A program made the translations under genes and the position numbers. 64,000 bases of DNA from Pseudoalteromonas espejiana DSM 9414 (GTDB taxonomy: Bacteria > Pseudomonadota > Gammaproteobacteria > Enterobacterales > Alteromonadaceae): positions 1,189,001-1,253,000 of the forward strand of contig NZ_CP011028.1 in assembly GCF_002221525.1 (NCBI RefSeq). Direction: 5' to 3'. How positions within the stretch are numbered: the first letter of the stretch is position 1; each line of letters opens with the position of its first letter. Of the stretch, positions 51,432 to 62,286 are shown piece by piece. Under the pieces are notes generated by a model, which saw only the letters and a program-made list of their open reading frames with translations, was not told the origin of the DNA and ran no database searches.

Positions 51432-52375
51432 TGGCAAGACGCAGTAAAGGCCGTCCGATTGATGGTATTTTGTTGTTAAACAAACCTCAAGGCATTTCAT
51501 CGAACAAAGCCCTACAGCAAGCTAAAGGTATTTACTTTGCGCAAAAAGCAGGGCATACCGGTGCGCTAGACCCACTAGCAACAGGCATGCTGCCTATTTG
51601 TTTTGGTGAGGCGACTAAGTTTACCCAATTTTTGCTCGACACTGATAAAACCTACGTAGTGCGCGCTAAATTAGGCGAGCGTACAACAACATCAGACTCT
51701 GACGGCGAAATTGTTAGCACCAAAGATGTTAATGTCACTATTGAGCAACTAAAAAGCGAAATTGCAGCTTTTTTAGGTGAGTCAGATCAGTACCCTTCAA
51801 TGTATTCTGCACTTAAATATGAAGGTAAGCCTTTGTATAAGTATGCGCGCGAAGGTATTGAAGTACCGCGTAAATGCCGAAAAATCAACGTGTTTAGCTT
51901 AACGCTAGATGAGTTTGATGAGCAAAACAACGAAGTACAAATGACCGCGCATGTATCAAAGGGCACGTATATTCGTACCATTGTTGATGATTTAGGCGAA
52001 AACCTAGGCTGTGGCGCGCATGTAATTATGCTGCACCGCTCAGCGGTTGGGCATTATCCTGCAGATAAAATGGTCACGCTTGAGCAGCTTGAGGCTCTAC
52101 TAGCAAAAGCCAAAGAAGAGGATGTTGCACCATCTACTTACCTAGATGAGTTGCTGCTACCAATGGATAGCGCCTTGGTTGATTTACCTGTGGTAGAAAT
52201 AACCAAAGAGCAGGGTGTTGGGTTTAGCCATGGTCAAGCTGTGGTGTTAGGCACCACTCTACCTGAAGGGGCAATTAAAGTACTTGCTGATGGTGTGTTT
52301 ATTGGCACCGGTGAGCGCAACCCCGATGGGCATTTAAAATCAAAGCGTGGCTTGTCTAATCAGCTTCCAGAGTAA
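51431..52375 (+). CDS. truB: tRNA pseudouridine(55) synthase TruB
   Basis: 314 residues. Catalytic Asp47 in GHTGALDPLATGMLPICFGEATKF, then YPSMYSALKYEGKPLYKYAREG and a PUA-like C-terminal domain. It makes pseudouridine 55 in the T-loop of all elongator tRNAs. Coupled to rbfA by a one-base overlap. Confidence 0.96.
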   Translation: MARRSKGRPIDGILLLNKPQGISSNKALQQAKGIYFAQKAGHTGALDPLATGMLPICFGEATKFTQFLLDTDKTYVVRAKLGERTTTSDSDGEIVSTKDVNVTIEQLKSEIAAFLGESDQYPSMYSALKYEGKPLYKYAREGIEVPRKCRKINVFSLTLDEFDEQNNEVQMTAHVSKGTYIRTIVDDLGENLGCGAHVIMLHRSAVGHYPADKMVTLEQLEALLAKAKEEDVAPSTYLDELLLPMDSALVDLPVVEITKEQGVGFSHGQAVVLGTTLPEGAIKVLADGVFIGTGERNPDGHLKSKRGLSNQLPE

Positions 52376-52383
52376 ACTTTAAC

Positions 52384-52411
52384 TTGTAGTTATTCTCATA
52401 GTTGGTAGAAT
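52384..52411 (+). promoter_or_regulatory. rpsO promoter
   Basis: TTGTAG (52384-52389) and TAGAAT (52406-52411) with 16-base spacer, then ACGCCCGC, a GC-rich discriminator. Transcription near 52418 gives a ~67-base leader to rpsO, in which ribosomal protein S15 autoregulation could act as in E. coli (not verified here). Confidence 0.6.
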
Positions 52412-52484
52412 ACGCCCGCTTAATCGTTTTGGCTGAATTAGTGATCGGCTAAAGCACCTATTAAATTTAACTTTTGGAGTTATT

Positions 52485-52754
52485 ATGTCACTAAGCAATC
52501 AAGAAAAAATCGATATCATTGCTAAATTTGCACGTGCTGAAGGCGACACTGGTTCACCTGAAGTACAAGTAGCTTTACTTACTTTTGATATCAACAAGCT
52601 TCAAGGTCACTTTGCTGACCACAAGCATGACTTCCACTCACGTCGTGGTCTGCTTCGTAAAGTAAGTACTCGCCGTAAATTGCTTGATTACCTTAAAGGT
52701 AAAGATATCTCGCGTTATACTGCGTTAATCCAAGAGCTTGGCCTACGTCGCTAA
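52485..52754 (+). CDS. rpsO: 30S ribosomal protein S15
   Basis: 89 residues, standard length. The [14 protein letters not shown] and [24 protein letters not shown] segments are S15 signatures. Binds 16S rRNA central domain. GGAGTTATT ribosome site. Followed by a terminator but in a conserved rpsO-pnp order. Confidence 0.97.
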   Translation: MSLSNQEKIDIIAKFARAEGDTGSPEVQVALLTFDINKLQGHFADHKHDFHSRRGLLRKVSTRRKLLDYLKGKDISRYTALIQELGLRR

Positions 52755-52769
52755 GAACTTGATTACGAG

Positions 52770-52797
52770 AAAAGGAGCTTTATAGCTCCTTTTTTTG
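52770..52797 (+). terminator. rpsO terminator
   Basis: AAAGGAGCT-TTAT-AGCTCCTTTTTTT, 15 bases past the stop codon. Confidence 0.88.
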
Positions 52798-53083
52798 TGC
52801 CTAAATTTTGTAATTTAAAATCATCCATAATAGCTTTACCAGCTGGCTTTATGATGTTTTAAAATACTCATGCGTTTAACAAAACAACGAACTTTAGCGT
52901 TTTACCAGCACGAATATCTCTCCTTAAAAAACCTGCCTTAATTAAGCGAATTGCTATAAACCGTTTTATATAAAGTAATTGATAAATAATGAGATAAAAG
53001 CGATTACTTTTATCTTGGGGTAGACTCGCAATTTTACGTCGCTTTGGTATATACTATGCGCGTAGATAAATAGGTTATCTGCA

Positions 53084-53167
53084 GTCATTAAAAATTTTGC
53101 CAATTGTAGTACTTAATTGATTTCCAACTGAATACAATTATGTACTGTAATTGGCCCTTTTAATGAC
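53084..53167 (+). promoter_or_regulatory. Long leader hairpin of pnp (likely RNase III/PNPase autoregulation site)
   Basis: GTCATTAAAA (53084-53093) pairs with TTTTAATGAC (53158-53167), and inside it GCCAATTGTAGTAC (53099-53112) pairs with GTACTGTAATTGGC (53142-53155) except two positions. A ~25-base-pair stem ends 42 bases before the pnp start. In E. coli RNase III cuts a similar stem and PNPase degrades the product, repressing pnp. A possible -10 (TATACT, 53050-53055) lies just upstream. Confidence 0.7.
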
Positions 53168-53209
53168 ACTTACTTAATGAAATATAAAAACATTTAAGGA
53201 ATATTTTAA

Positions 53210-55336
53210 GTGCAAGCAATTATTAAAGAATTTCAACTAGGTCAACACACAGTTACCCTAGAAACAGGTGCTATCGCACGTCAAGCAGACGGCGCAGTAT
53301 TAGCAAGCATTGGCGATACTTCAGTACTTGTTACTGTTGTTGGTAAGCGTGAAGCTCAACCAGGTCAAGACTTCTTCCCACTAACAGTTAACTACCAAGA
53401 GCGTATGTACGCTGCTGGTCGTATCCCAGGTGGTTTTTTAAAGCGTGAAGGTCGTCCTAACGATGGCGAAACACTAATTGCACGTCTTATTGACCGTCCA
53501 ATTCGTCCACTTTTCCCAAATGGCTTCGTAAACGAAGTACAAGTTATTGCTACAGTTGTTTCTGTTAACCCTGAAATCCAACCAGATATGGTTGCGATGA
53601 TTGGTACTTCAGCTGCACTTGCTATCTCTGGTATCCCGTTCAGTGGTCCAATTGGCGCATCTCGCGTAGGTTACATCAACGGTGAATACGTACTTAACCC
53701 GACGCTAAAAGAGCTTGAAGAAAGCCAACTTGATTTAGTAGTAGCTGGCACTGATAACGCAGTATTAATGGTTGAGTCAGAAGCTGACGTACTTGCAGAA
53801 GACGTTATGCTTGGTGCTGTTGTATATGGCCATGAACAATCTCAAGCTATCATTACAGCAATTAACGAATTTAAAGCAGAAGCAGGCAAGCCTACATGGG
53901 ATTGGACTGCACCTGAGAAAAACGTTTCTCTTGAAGAAAAAGTAGCATCACTTGCATCAGATAAAGTAGGCGAAGCTTACCGCATTACTGATAAAGTAGC
54001 GCGCAAAGAAGCACTTGGCGTAGCTAAAGATGCAGTAATCGAAGCACTAACAGGCGAACTTGCTGAAGGCGAAACGCTTGATAAGCAAGAGGTTGGTAAA
54101 GTATTCGGTTCACTTGAGAAGAAAATTGTACGTGGCCGCATTGCTGCAGGCGAAAAACGTATCGATGGTCGTGAACCAGATATGATCCGTGCACTTGACG
54201 TAATGACTGGCGTATTACCGCGTACTCACGGTTCTGCTATCTTTACACGTGGTGAAACTCAAGCACTAGTGACAGCTACACTTGGTACAGAACGTGATTC
54301 ACAGTTAATCGATGATTTAACTGGCACACACAAAAACCACTTTATGCTTAACTACAACTTCCCTCCATTCTGTGTGGGTGAAACTGGTTTTGTAGGTTCT
54401 CCTAAGCGTCGTGAAATCGGCCACGGTAACCTAGCTAAGCGTGGTATTTCTGCTGTAATGCCTACACTTACTGAATTCCCTTACTCAATTCGTGTTGTTT
54501 CTGAAATTACAGAATCAAATGGTTCTTCTTCAATGGCTTCTGTATGTGGTACGTCACTTGCGCTTATGAACGCAGGTGTACCAATTAAAGCATCTGTTGC
54601 GGGTATCGCGATGGGCCTAGTTAAAGAAGACGAAAAATTCGTAGTGCTTTCAGATATCTTAGGTGACGAAGATCACTTAGGTGACATGGACTTTAAAGTA
54701 GCAGGTACTTCAAACGGTATCACTGCACTACAAATGGATATTAAGATTGAAGGTATCACGCAAGAAATCATGCAAATTGCTCTTAAACAAGCAAAAGCTG
54801 CACGTTTACACATTTTAGGTGTAATGGATGAAGCGATTTCTGCACCTTCTGAAGAATTATCAATGTTTGCTCCGCGCATCTACACTATGCAAATTCCTGC
54901 TAAGAAGATCGCTGAAGTTATCGGTAAAGGTGGCGCTACAATTCGTCAACTTACTGAAGAAACAGGCACTACTATTGAAATTGAAGACGACGGTACAATT
55001 AAAATTGCTGCAACAGACGGTGAAAGCGCACAAAACGCAATTACACGTATTGAGCAATTAACAGCAGAACTTGAAGTAGGTACTATCTACACTGGTAAAG
55101 TTGTACGTATTGTTGACTTTGGTGCGTTTGTAAACATTCTTCCTGGTAAAGATGGCTTAGTGCATATCTCACAAATCAGCACAGAACGTGTTAACAACGT
55201 GACTGACCACCTAAGCGAAGGTCAAGAAGTTAAAGTTAAAGTACTAGAAGTAGACCGCCAAGGCCGTGTACGTCTAAGCATTAAAGAAGCAATGGATTCA
55301 GCTGCACCAGCTGCTGATGAGTCAAAAGACGCATAA
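53210..55336 (+). CDS. pnp: Polyribonucleotide nucleotidyltransferase (PNPase)
   Basis: 708 residues, GTG start with AAGGA nine bases upstream. Two RNase PH domains (about 1-130 and 310-540), a helical linker, a KH domain ([26 protein letters not shown]) and a C-terminal S1 domain ([34 protein letters not shown]). Conserved active-site stretch [17 protein letters not shown]. 3'-5' phosphorolytic exonuclease of the degradosome. Standard length. Confidence 0.97.
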   Translation: MQAIIKEFQLGQHTVTLETGAIARQADGAVLASIGDTSVLVTVVGKREAQPGQDFFPLTVNYQERMYAAGRIPGGFLKREGRPNDGETLIARLIDRPIRPLFPNGFVNEVQVIATVVSVNPEIQPDMVAMIGTSAALAISGIPFSGPIGASRVGYINGEYVLNPTLKELEESQLDLVVAGTDNAVLMVESEADVLAEDVMLGAVVYGHEQSQAIITAINEFKAEAGKPTWDWTAPEKNVSLEEKVASLASDKVGEAYRITDKVARKEALGVAKDAVIEALTGELAEGETLDKQEVGKVFGSLEKKIVRGRIAAGEKRIDGREPDMIRALDVMTGVLPRTHGSAIFTRGETQALVTATLGTERDSQLIDDLTGTHKNHFMLNYNFPPFCVGETGFVGSPKRREIGHGNLAKRGISAVMPTLTEFPYSIRVVSEITESNGSSSMASVCGTSLALMNAGVPIKASVAGIAMGLVKEDEKFVVLSDILGDEDHLGDMDFKVAGTSNGITALQMDIKIEGITQEIMQIALKQAKAARLHILGVMDEAISAPSEELSMFAPRIYTMQIPAKKIAEVIGKGGATIRQLTEETGTTIEIEDDGTIKIAATDGESAQNAITRIEQLTAELEVGTIYTGKVVRIVDFGAFVNILPGKDGLVHISQISTERVNNVTDHLSEGQEVKVKVLEVDRQGRVRLSIKEAMDSAAPAADESKDA

Positions 55337-55373
55337 TTGCAAAACTTTAACCCGGCTATATTAGCGGGATAAT

Positions 55374-55403
55374 AAAAAAGGGGCTGTTTAGCCCCTTTTT
55401 TTA
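55374..55403 (+). terminator. pnp terminator
   Basis: AAGGGGCTGTTTAGCCCCTTTTTTT: seven-base-pair GC-rich stem and T run. Confidence 0.88.
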
Positions 55404-55476
55404 TGCTTTAATGAAACCTTATTAGACAAGGTCTGTCTTATTTTTATTGCGATATATCTTGGTATTAAGGATTTTA

Positions 55477-56355
55477 ATGATACTCAAACATTTAGCTTTG
55501 GCATCTTTTGCTATTTTGTCTTTAAGCGCTTGCCAAACAACGACCGAATCAAAGCCTACGCCAATAGTGAATGTGCCTTTTACAGCACCACTTGCCTCAG
55601 ACTTTAGAAGTGAAATTGCCATAGCTCGTTATTCTGAGCTATTAAACAGAGCCGATTTAAGCACCGAGCAACAAGCTAAACTTTATTACGACCGTGGGGT
55701 ATTATTTGATAGCTTAGGCATGACCACGTTATCGAGAATAGATTTTAATCGCGCGATAAAATTAAAGCCTGATTTAGCCGAAGTGTATAATTTTTTGGGT
55801 ATTCAACATACGCTTATGCAGCAATACGAAAAAGCCTATGAGTTTTTTGACTCAGCCTTAGAGCTTAACGAAGAGCATGAGTATGCTTATTTAAACCGTG
55901 GTATTGCTTTATATTATGGTGAAAGAGCAGGGCTTGCGCAAAGCGATTTTGACGAGTTTTTAGCGCGCTCACCAAACGATCCTTACCGTGTTTTATGGCT
56001 CTACCTTGCTCAATCGCAAGAAGATAAAACACAAGCACTAGAATCACTTAAAACTAACGCAGCGGCACTTGATGAGTCGCAATGGGCGTATCAGCTGATT
56101 TCGCTTTATACCGGTGATATGAGCGAACATGCGTTTTTATCTGGGATAAGCGATGGCGTTAAATCTGAGCAAGAATACGCACAGCGTTTATGTGAGGCAT
56201 ATTTTTACCTGGCAAAAATGCACCAAGCAGCGGGTGAGCAATTTTTAGCAGCTGATTACTTTAGGCTGGCACTAGCCACAAATGTGCACGAATTTATTGA
56301 ATATAAATATGCGCGCTTAGAGCTTGAGCTGATGGCTGGTGTTGACGCAAGCTAA
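55477..56355 (+). CDS. nlpI: Lipoprotein NlpI
   Basis: 292 residues from the ATG after AAGGA (MILKHLALASFAIL). Lipobox LSAC with lipidated Cys19. TPR repeats from about 55 (AKLYYDRGVLFDSLGMTTLSRIDFNRAIKLKPDLAEVYNFLG and the next repeat AYLNRGIALYYGERAGLAQSDFDEFLA). NlpI anchors to the outer membrane, and in E. coli recruits the protease Prc to degrade the peptidoglycan hydrolase MepS. The pnp-nlpI order is conserved. The end overlaps the next gene, a predicted metallopeptidase, by 17 bases. Confidence 0.93.
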   Translation: MILKHLALASFAILSLSACQTTTESKPTPIVNVPFTAPLASDFRSEIAIARYSELLNRADLSTEQQAKLYYDRGVLFDSLGMTTLSRIDFNRAIKLKPDLAEVYNFLGIQHTLMQQYEKAYEFFDSALELNEEHEYAYLNRGIALYYGERAGLAQSDFDEFLARSPNDPYRVLWLYLAQSQEDKTQALESLKTNAAALDESQWAYQLISLYTGDMSEHAFLSGISDGVKSEQEYAQRLCEAYFYLAKMHQAAGEQFLAADYFRLALATNVHEFIEYKYARLELELMAGVDAS

Positions 56356-57472
56356 ACGTTTAAGCACACTAGTTGGTTTGCTAATTAGCCTGCTTATTGC
56401 AGGCTCTAGCAACAAACTAAGTACCATTAGCTTTTGGCACGTAGTACACACTCAAGCCAACCCTCTACAAAGCTATTGGCAATTTCCCACTTACTTTACT
56501 GATAACCTTGCTCGCCTTCCCGAACTGACGTTAGCGTTTTTAGCGCGAAAAAACATTCCTGCTGCGCAATATAGTTACTCTATTAACCTTATTAATAATA
56601 AAAAAAATGACCAAGCAAAGCTGTATTGGCAACCGAGTATTACTCATATTAGCCCCGCTCAGCGACAACAATTAGCTGACCTGTTTTTAGAGCAATCACG
56701 TTGGGGTGATTTAATATTATTAAAGCAGCAAAACTTATTGCCTAAAGGCAATGCATATAATCATTTAGCACTTCATACCTCAACGAGTTACAAGCGTATT
56801 CCCACTGCTTTTTTAAATGAGCTAGGCTTTACGGCTTTAAACTCATTATCGGCTGTTAATAACGCCTGTACCTACAATGTGCTGATGTTAGGTATTCATC
56901 GCGAAGGGCTGTTTAAATTACATGACTTCACAACACAATTTAATAAAAATCCAGAGCCACATAAGGGCGTATTTTGTTTTAGCAAACCTGTATACGCTGC
57001 GGATGCATTAAGCTGTAAAAATACTCTTTCCATGGCAAGTTGTAAGTGGAAAAACACAACCCTTAAAGCTAGAGCGACTAAAGGGTTTGATTACACCGTT
57101 ATAATGAGTAAAAGCGGTACAGCTAATGTTGTGGGTAAAAAAATGCAGTTAAGTAGCGCTGCCAACTACCCCGTTTTTTTACACGAGCTAATGCACTTTA
57201 GCGGCTTTGAAGATGAATATCCTTTAGCGGCGAGTAAACAAAAGTGGCTGTGTGCTAAAAAAGGTTTTGTTGCACCTAATTTATATATTTCACAAGGTGA
57301 AACTGCGCCAACAGGCTGGTACAAAAGTGAGAGTTGCCAGCAAGGGGGCGTGGCATATAAGCCGAGCGAGCATTGGTCAATAATGCAGTATCAACAACTA
57401 GGTTTATCAAAGAGGTACAGGGCGTTGTGGAAGGCACAAATACAACTACAGCAACCCTTAACCCTTGATTAA
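56339..57472 (+). CDS. Putative secreted zinc metallopeptidase (M64-like motif)
   Basis: 377 residues; starts GTG at 56339 or TTG at 56342, inside the nlpI end. An N-terminal hydrophobic helix (about 8-24, LSTLVGLLISLLIAGSS) acts as signal or anchor. Near the middle-to-end lies HELMHFSGFEDEY (His282, Glu283, His286, Asp292-Glu293-Tyr294). This HExxHxxGxxDEY string resembles the metal site of M64-type and related secreted peptidases, where Glu or Asp is the third ligand. Six Cys (residues ~180-340) fit disulfides of an exported protein. No named family matched otherwise. Coupled to nlpI, so it may act in the same periplasmic hydrolase-control pathway (inference). Confidence 0.6.
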   Translation: MLTQAKRLSTLVGLLISLLIAGSSNKLSTISFWHVVHTQANPLQSYWQFPTYFTDNLARLPELTLAFLARKNIPAAQYSYSINLINNKKNDQAKLYWQPSITHISPAQRQQLADLFLEQSRWGDLILLKQQNLLPKGNAYNHLALHTSTSYKRIPTAFLNELGFTALNSLSAVNNACTYNVLMLGIHREGLFKLHDFTTQFNKNPEPHKGVFCFSKPVYAADALSCKNTLSMASCKWKNTTLKARATKGFDYTVIMSKSGTANVVGKKMQLSSAANYPVFLHELMHFSGFEDEYPLAASKQKWLCAKKGFVAPNLYISQGETAPTGWYKSESCQQGGVAYKPSEHWSIMQYQQLGLSKRYRALWKAQIQLQQPLTLD

Positions 57473-57626
57473 AATTAAATCGAATAGGCTTGCTATCTAT
57501 AGACAAAATGGCCGTTTATAAGTATAACTGTACGTATTAATGTCGTTTAAAAACAGACAGTAAAAGCATCTTTTCGTGATGTTTTAAACGTAAGGATAAA
57601 CTTATGATTATAAAAGGCCCTACATT

Positions 57627-60419
57627 ATGACTTTGCTCTGGATACCTTTGTTATCCTTAATTGGCAGTGTTATTTCTTCATGCACCGGCAAACTATCTCG
57701 TACGCAAGCTGCAGCTGTCACTGTTCTTGCTCCGTTAACCGCTTTGGGTATTACGCTTTACCATACTCCAGCTATTTTAGCGGGTGAAACGATTCGTTAT
57801 GCTGTGACCTGGATCCCCGCTGTGGGGCTCGATTTATCATTTCGTCTCGATGGCTTAAGCCTGTTGTTTATGTTTATGATTTTAGGCATAGGCATACTGG
57901 TTATTGCCTATGCGCGTTACTACCTCAGTCAAAACGACTCATTAGCCAAGCTTTATAGTTACTTATTACTATTTATGACGGCAATGCTTGGCATTGTTAT
58001 GTCAAATAACGTGATTCAACTATGGCTGTTCTGGGAGCTAACTAGCATAAGCTCGTTTTTATTGATCAGCTATTGGTGGCATAAAACAGAGGCCCGAAAG
58101 GGCGCACGTATGGCATTGGCTGTAACTGGTGCCGGTGGTTTAGCGTTATTGGCAGGCTTAATGTTAGTTGCCGATATAGTAGGTAGCTACGACCTTGATG
58201 TAATTCTAGCAAGTAAGGCAATTGTACAATCTCACGACTTATACGAAACTGCACTTGTGCTAGTACTACTAGGTGCGTTTACTAAGTCGGCACAGTTCCC
58301 GTTTCATTTTTGGTTACCGCATGCCATGGCAGCGCCTACGCCTGTCAGTGCTTATTTGCATTCAGCGACAATGGTAAAAGCGGGTATATTTTTATTAGCG
58401 CGTTTTCATCCCGTATTGTCTGGCACCGACACGTGGTTTTTATTGGTTGGTTTAACAGGGTTAGCCACATTACTATTTGGCGCTTACATTGCTTTATTTA
58501 AACACGATTTAAAAGGGCTACTCGCTTACTCTACAATTAGCCATTTGGGCTTAATAACCTTATTGCTAGGCCTTGATACTGAGCTTTCTACTGTGGCGGC
58601 AATATTTCATATTATTAACCATGCTACTTTTAAAGCCTCTTTGTTTATGGCTACAGGTATTATTGACCATGAAACCGGCACGCGAGATATGCGTAAGTTA
58701 AACGGTATGTGGCGTTATTTACCTTACACCGCAACGCTTGCAATGGTAGCTGCAGCCTCTATGGCGGGCGTACCATTATTAAACGGCTTCTTATCTAAAG
58801 AAATGTTTTTTGCCGAAACCCTACATCAGCAAGTACTTGGCTCTATGTCGTGGTTAATTCCGGTGTTAGCAACAATTGCAGGGGCGTTATCGGTGGCTTA
58901 TTCATCACGCTTTATTCACGATGTATTTTTTAATGGTGAGCCTATTGATTTACCGCGCCAGCCGCATGAAGCACCGCGTTATATGCGTCTTCCAATAGAA
59001 GTATTGGTGGTTTTGTGTGTGTTGGTGGGTATGTTTCCGCACTTTTCAGTCGATGGCATTTTATCTGCCGCGTCTTTAGCTGTGCTTGGCCAAAAAGTGC
59101 CAGAATACGAGTTGGCTATATGGCATGGTTTTAATTTACCATTATTAATGAGTGCAATGGCTGTAGTGGGTGGTTTGTTTATTTATATAAACCGTAAATA
59201 CCTATTTCAATTTCAGGCGTCATTACCGCCACTCAATGCTAAAAAAACCTTTGAGGTAGTTGTCCTTAGAGTTATCAATTGGTGCCAAAACAGAGTAAAT
59301 ACTATCGAAAATGGCTCATTACAACGCTATATTTTTGTAATGCTGGCGGTGGTGTTATTGTGCGCCGGTTGGCCATTATTTGAAATGCAACAATTAGCAG
59401 GCAGTATGCCAAGTATTCCGGTTGATGTGCATAATGCTATTGGTGCAGGCCTGCTTATTATAGGTGCATTTGCTACTGTAATTTGGCATCGCTCTCGCGT
59501 AGTCGCATTATTAATGATTTCTATTGTAGGGCTTATGGTGTCAGTTGCGTTTACGCGTTTCTCAGCACCTGATTTAGCGCTTACACAATTAACAGTTGAA
59601 GTAGCTACCGTTATTTTATTAATGTTGGCATTGTTTTTCTTACCTCAACATACACCTAAAGAGTCTAGCTCGTTAAGAGTATTACGAGACTTAGGAATAG
59701 CCTCAACATTAGGTGTGGTGGTTGCAAGTATATGTTATGCGCTACTTACACGTCCGCTTGAATCAATATCTGACTTCTTTATCGCCAATGCTAAAACAGG
59801 CGGTGGCGGAACGAATGTAGTAAACGTTATATTAGTTGATTTTAGGGGCTTTGATACCTTAGGTGAAATCACTGTTTTAGGTATTGCTGCACTGGGCATA
59901 TTTAAAGTGCTGTCGCGCATTCCATTGTTTATGCCAGCAAGTGATGGTGAAGGGCGTCCGTGGGCGCGAGAACGTCACCCTATATTACTTGCTAGTATTT
60001 CGCATAGCTTATTACCGCTTGCTTTATTAGTGTCGGCTTATATTTTCTTACGTGGTCATAATTTACCTGGCGGTGGCTTTATTGCAGGTTTGGTTACATC
60101 AATTGCCTTTATATTACAGTACATGGCTCATGGTTCAGCCTGGATAAGTGAACGCTTTGCTGTTAACTACCGTAAAATTATTGCCTCAGGTATTGGTATT
60201 GCCTTATTCACGGGTGTAGGTAGCTGGTTTTTTGATAGGCCATTTTTAACCACGTGGTTTGACTATTTTGATATTCCATTTATTGGCAAAACAGAGCTTG
60301 CTAGCGCGATTGTGTTTGATTTAGGCGTATACTTAACCGTGGTTGGCGCCACGTTAATGATATTAGCAAGCCTTGGCAACATGACAGCAGATACCCAGAA
60401 AAAAGAGGTAAATATTTAA
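57627..60419 (+). CDS. Multisubunit cation/H+ antiporter, fused A and B subunits
   Basis: 930 residues. The N-terminal part is MrpA/NuoL-like with about 16 helices, proton-path segments [24 protein letters not shown] and [32 protein letters not shown], and [17 protein letters not shown]. The C-terminal ~150 residues are MrpB-like, with [15 protein letters not shown]. The fusion is the PhaAB/ShaAB type of pseudomonads and marine gammaproteobacteria (six-gene version). It exchanges Na+ and/or K+ for H+ as a seven-polypeptide-equivalent complex. First of six consecutive overlapping genes. Confidence 0.93.
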   Translation: MTLLWIPLLSLIGSVISSCTGKLSRTQAAAVTVLAPLTALGITLYHTPAILAGETIRYAVTWIPAVGLDLSFRLDGLSLLFMFMILGIGILVIAYARYYLSQNDSLAKLYSYLLLFMTAMLGIVMSNNVIQLWLFWELTSISSFLLISYWWHKTEARKGARMALAVTGAGGLALLAGLMLVADIVGSYDLDVILASKAIVQSHDLYETALVLVLLGAFTKSAQFPFHFWLPHAMAAPTPVSAYLHSATMVKAGIFLLARFHPVLSGTDTWFLLVGLTGLATLLFGAYIALFKHDLKGLLAYSTISHLGLITLLLGLDTELSTVAAIFHIINHATFKASLFMATGIIDHETGTRDMRKLNGMWRYLPYTATLAMVAAASMAGVPLLNGFLSKEMFFAETLHQQVLGSMSWLIPVLATIAGALSVAYSSRFIHDVFFNGEPIDLPRQPHEAPRYMRLPIEVLVVLCVLVGMFPHFSVDGILSAASLAVLGQKVPEYELAIWHGFNLPLLMSAMAVVGGLFIYINRKYLFQFQASLPPLNAKKTFEVVVLRVINWCQNRVNTIENGSLQRYIFVMLAVVLLCAGWPLFEMQQLAGSMPSIPVDVHNAIGAGLLIIGAFATVIWHRSRVVALLMISIVGLMVSVAFTRFSAPDLALTQLTVEVATVILLMLALFFLPQHTPKESSSLRVLRDLGIASTLGVVVASICYALLTRPLESISDFFIANAKTGGGGTNVVNVILVDFRGFDTLGEITVLGIAALGIFKVLSRIPLFMPASDGEGRPWARERHPILLASISHSLLPLALLVSAYIFLRGHNLPGGGFIAGLVTSIAFILQYMAHGSAWISERFAVNYRKIIASGIGIALFTGVGSWFFDRPFLTTWFDYFDIPFIGKTELASAIVFDLGVYLTVVGATLMILASLGNMTADTQKKEVNI

Positions 60420-60772
60420 TGGAGTTATTGTACGCATCGTGCGTTGGAGTATTAGTTAGTTGCGGTGTTTTTTTACTGCTCAGAGCGCGTACGTTTCCGG
60501 TAGTGCTTGGACTTACTATGATTTCGTATGCAGTTAACTTATTTTTATTTTCTGCAGGGCGCTTAACAATTAATAAAGCGGTTGTGCTAGGTACTGGTGC
60601 CGATTACGCAGATCCGCTACCTCAAGCTCTGGTACTTACGGCCATAGTTATTGGTTTTGCTATGACGGCATTTGTGGTTATTTTAGCTATTCGTGGTCGT
60701 GCTGATTTAGGCAGCGATCATGTTGATGGACAAATAATAAAAAGCGCTACCGATAGCAAGGAGCAAAAATGA
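60419..60772 (+). CDS. Cation/H+ antiporter subunit C
   Basis: 117 residues, NuoK-like with three helices. It shares one base with the end of subunit AB (TAATG) and overlaps subunit D by 4 bases. Conserved ALVLTAIVIGFAMTAFVVILAIR marks MrpC/PhaC. Confidence 0.93.
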   Translation: MELLYASCVGVLVSCGVFLLLRARTFPVVLGLTMISYAVNLFLFSAGRLTINKAVVLGTGADYADPLPQALVLTAIVIGFAMTAFVVILAIRGRADLGSDHVDGQIIKSATDSKEQK

Positions 60773-62286
60773 TTCAGCATTTAACCTCTTTGCCAATTTT
60801 ATTACCAATGCTGGCGGCAGTAATATTGCTTTTACCACCGTGTGGTAAAAGTTTACGTATTCGCCGTATAGCCTCGTCAATTATGGCTGTAATCACGTTT
60901 ATTGCTAGTGCACTGCTTTTAATCCATGTGCATAACAGTGGTATAAATGTATATGCTATTGGTAATTGGTCAGCGCCTTTTGGCATTGTGCTGGTAGCCG
61001 ATATGCTTTCTACTTTATTAGTTGCTCTTACCTCTTTTCTGGGAGTGGGAGTCATTTTATATGGGTGTGCGGGTGATGATGCAAAAGGTAATTTTTTTCA
61101 CCCTCTCGTTCACTTTTTAATATTAGGGGTTAATGGGGCGTTTTTAACAGGCGATCTATTTAATGTATTTGTATTTTTTGAAGTATTGTTGATAGCCTCG
61201 TACTCATTACTTATGCATGCCGGAGACAAGCAGAACACCCGTGCAGCGCTTCAGTATGTAATATTAAACTTAGTTGGTTCAAGCGTATTTTTAATAGGTT
61301 TAGGCATTTTATATGGCGTGCTTGGTACCTTGAATATTGCTGATATGGCTCAAAAAGTGGCGCTATTAACGGGTGACGATGTTTATTTAGCGAAAGCCGG
61401 CGGTTTGCTGTTGTTGGTCGTATTTGCCTTAAAAGGTGCATTATTACCTTTGCACTTATGGCTGCCTAATACGTATGCAAGTGCAAAACCTGTGGTTGCG
61501 GCGTTGTTTGCAATTATGACTAAAGTTGGTGTGTACGCAATGCTGCGCGTTTATACAGTAATATTTGGTGAACAGGCAGGCGAGCTTGAGCATATGGCGC
61601 AATCTTGGCTTTGGGGTTTAGCCATTGCTACTATCGTGGTGGGTGCAATTGGTGTTATGGCTGCGCAAGATTTACGTAAATTAACGGCAAATTTAGTGGT
61701 TGTATCGGTAGGAACATTAGTGGCTTTAATTGCGCTTCAAAATATCACTGCTACTGCCGCATTATTATATTATTTGGTTCACTCTACTTTAGTTAGTGCA
61801 GCTTTGTTTTTGTTAGCGGATTTAATTGGCACGCAAAGGGGAAAAGTAGGAGATAGACTCGTACCAGGGCGCGCTGTACACCAACCTTACTTACTTGGTG
61901 CATGTTTTATAATTGCAGTATTAACGGTAGTGGGAATGCCACCGCTTTCAGGCTTTGTAGGAAAAATTTGGATCCTCAAAACAACCTTAAACAGCGAACA
62001 AGCTATGCTGTTTTGGCCTGTGTACTTAATTACTAGCTTTGTTTTGTTAGTTGCACTTTCACGAGCAGGCACGAGTTTATTTTGGGAGCGAAAAGGTAAA
62101 AAAACTGAAAGCACCGACGGCGTTAATGCTCACCCATTACAAGTTGTAATTATTGTTGGATTACTTGCTTGCTCGCCATTATTGGTTATCTTTGGTGGCC
62201 CAATTAGCGACTATATGATTAGTGCAGCTACTCAGTTACACGACATTAATAATGGCATTGATGCCGTAATGAAGGGAGGCAAGTAA
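60769..62286 (+). CDS. Cation/H+ antiporter subunit D
   Basis: 505 residues, NuoN/NuoM-like with about 14 helices. Proton-path Glu/Lys-containing FFEVLLIASYSLLMHAGDKQNTRAALQYVILNLVGSS and ALKGALLPLHLWLPNTYASAKP. Overlaps C by 4 bases and E by 1 base. Confidence 0.93.
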   Translation: MIQHLTSLPILLPMLAAVILLLPPCGKSLRIRRIASSIMAVITFIASALLLIHVHNSGINVYAIGNWSAPFGIVLVADMLSTLLVALTSFLGVGVILYGCAGDDAKGNFFHPLVHFLILGVNGAFLTGDLFNVFVFFEVLLIASYSLLMHAGDKQNTRAALQYVILNLVGSSVFLIGLGILYGVLGTLNIADMAQKVALLTGDDVYLAKAGGLLLLVVFALKGALLPLHLWLPNTYASAKPVVAALFAIMTKVGVYAMLRVYTVIFGEQAGELEHMAQSWLWGLAIATIVVGAIGVMAAQDLRKLTANLVVVSVGTLVALIALQNITATAALLYYLVHSTLVSAALFLLADLIGTQRGKVGDRLVPGRAVHQPYLLGACFIIAVLTVVGMPPLSGFVGKIWILKTTLNSEQAMLFWPVYLITSFVLLVALSRAGTSLFWERKGKKTESTDGVNAHPLQVVIIVGLLACSPLLVIFGGPISDYMISAATQLHDINNGIDAVMKGGK

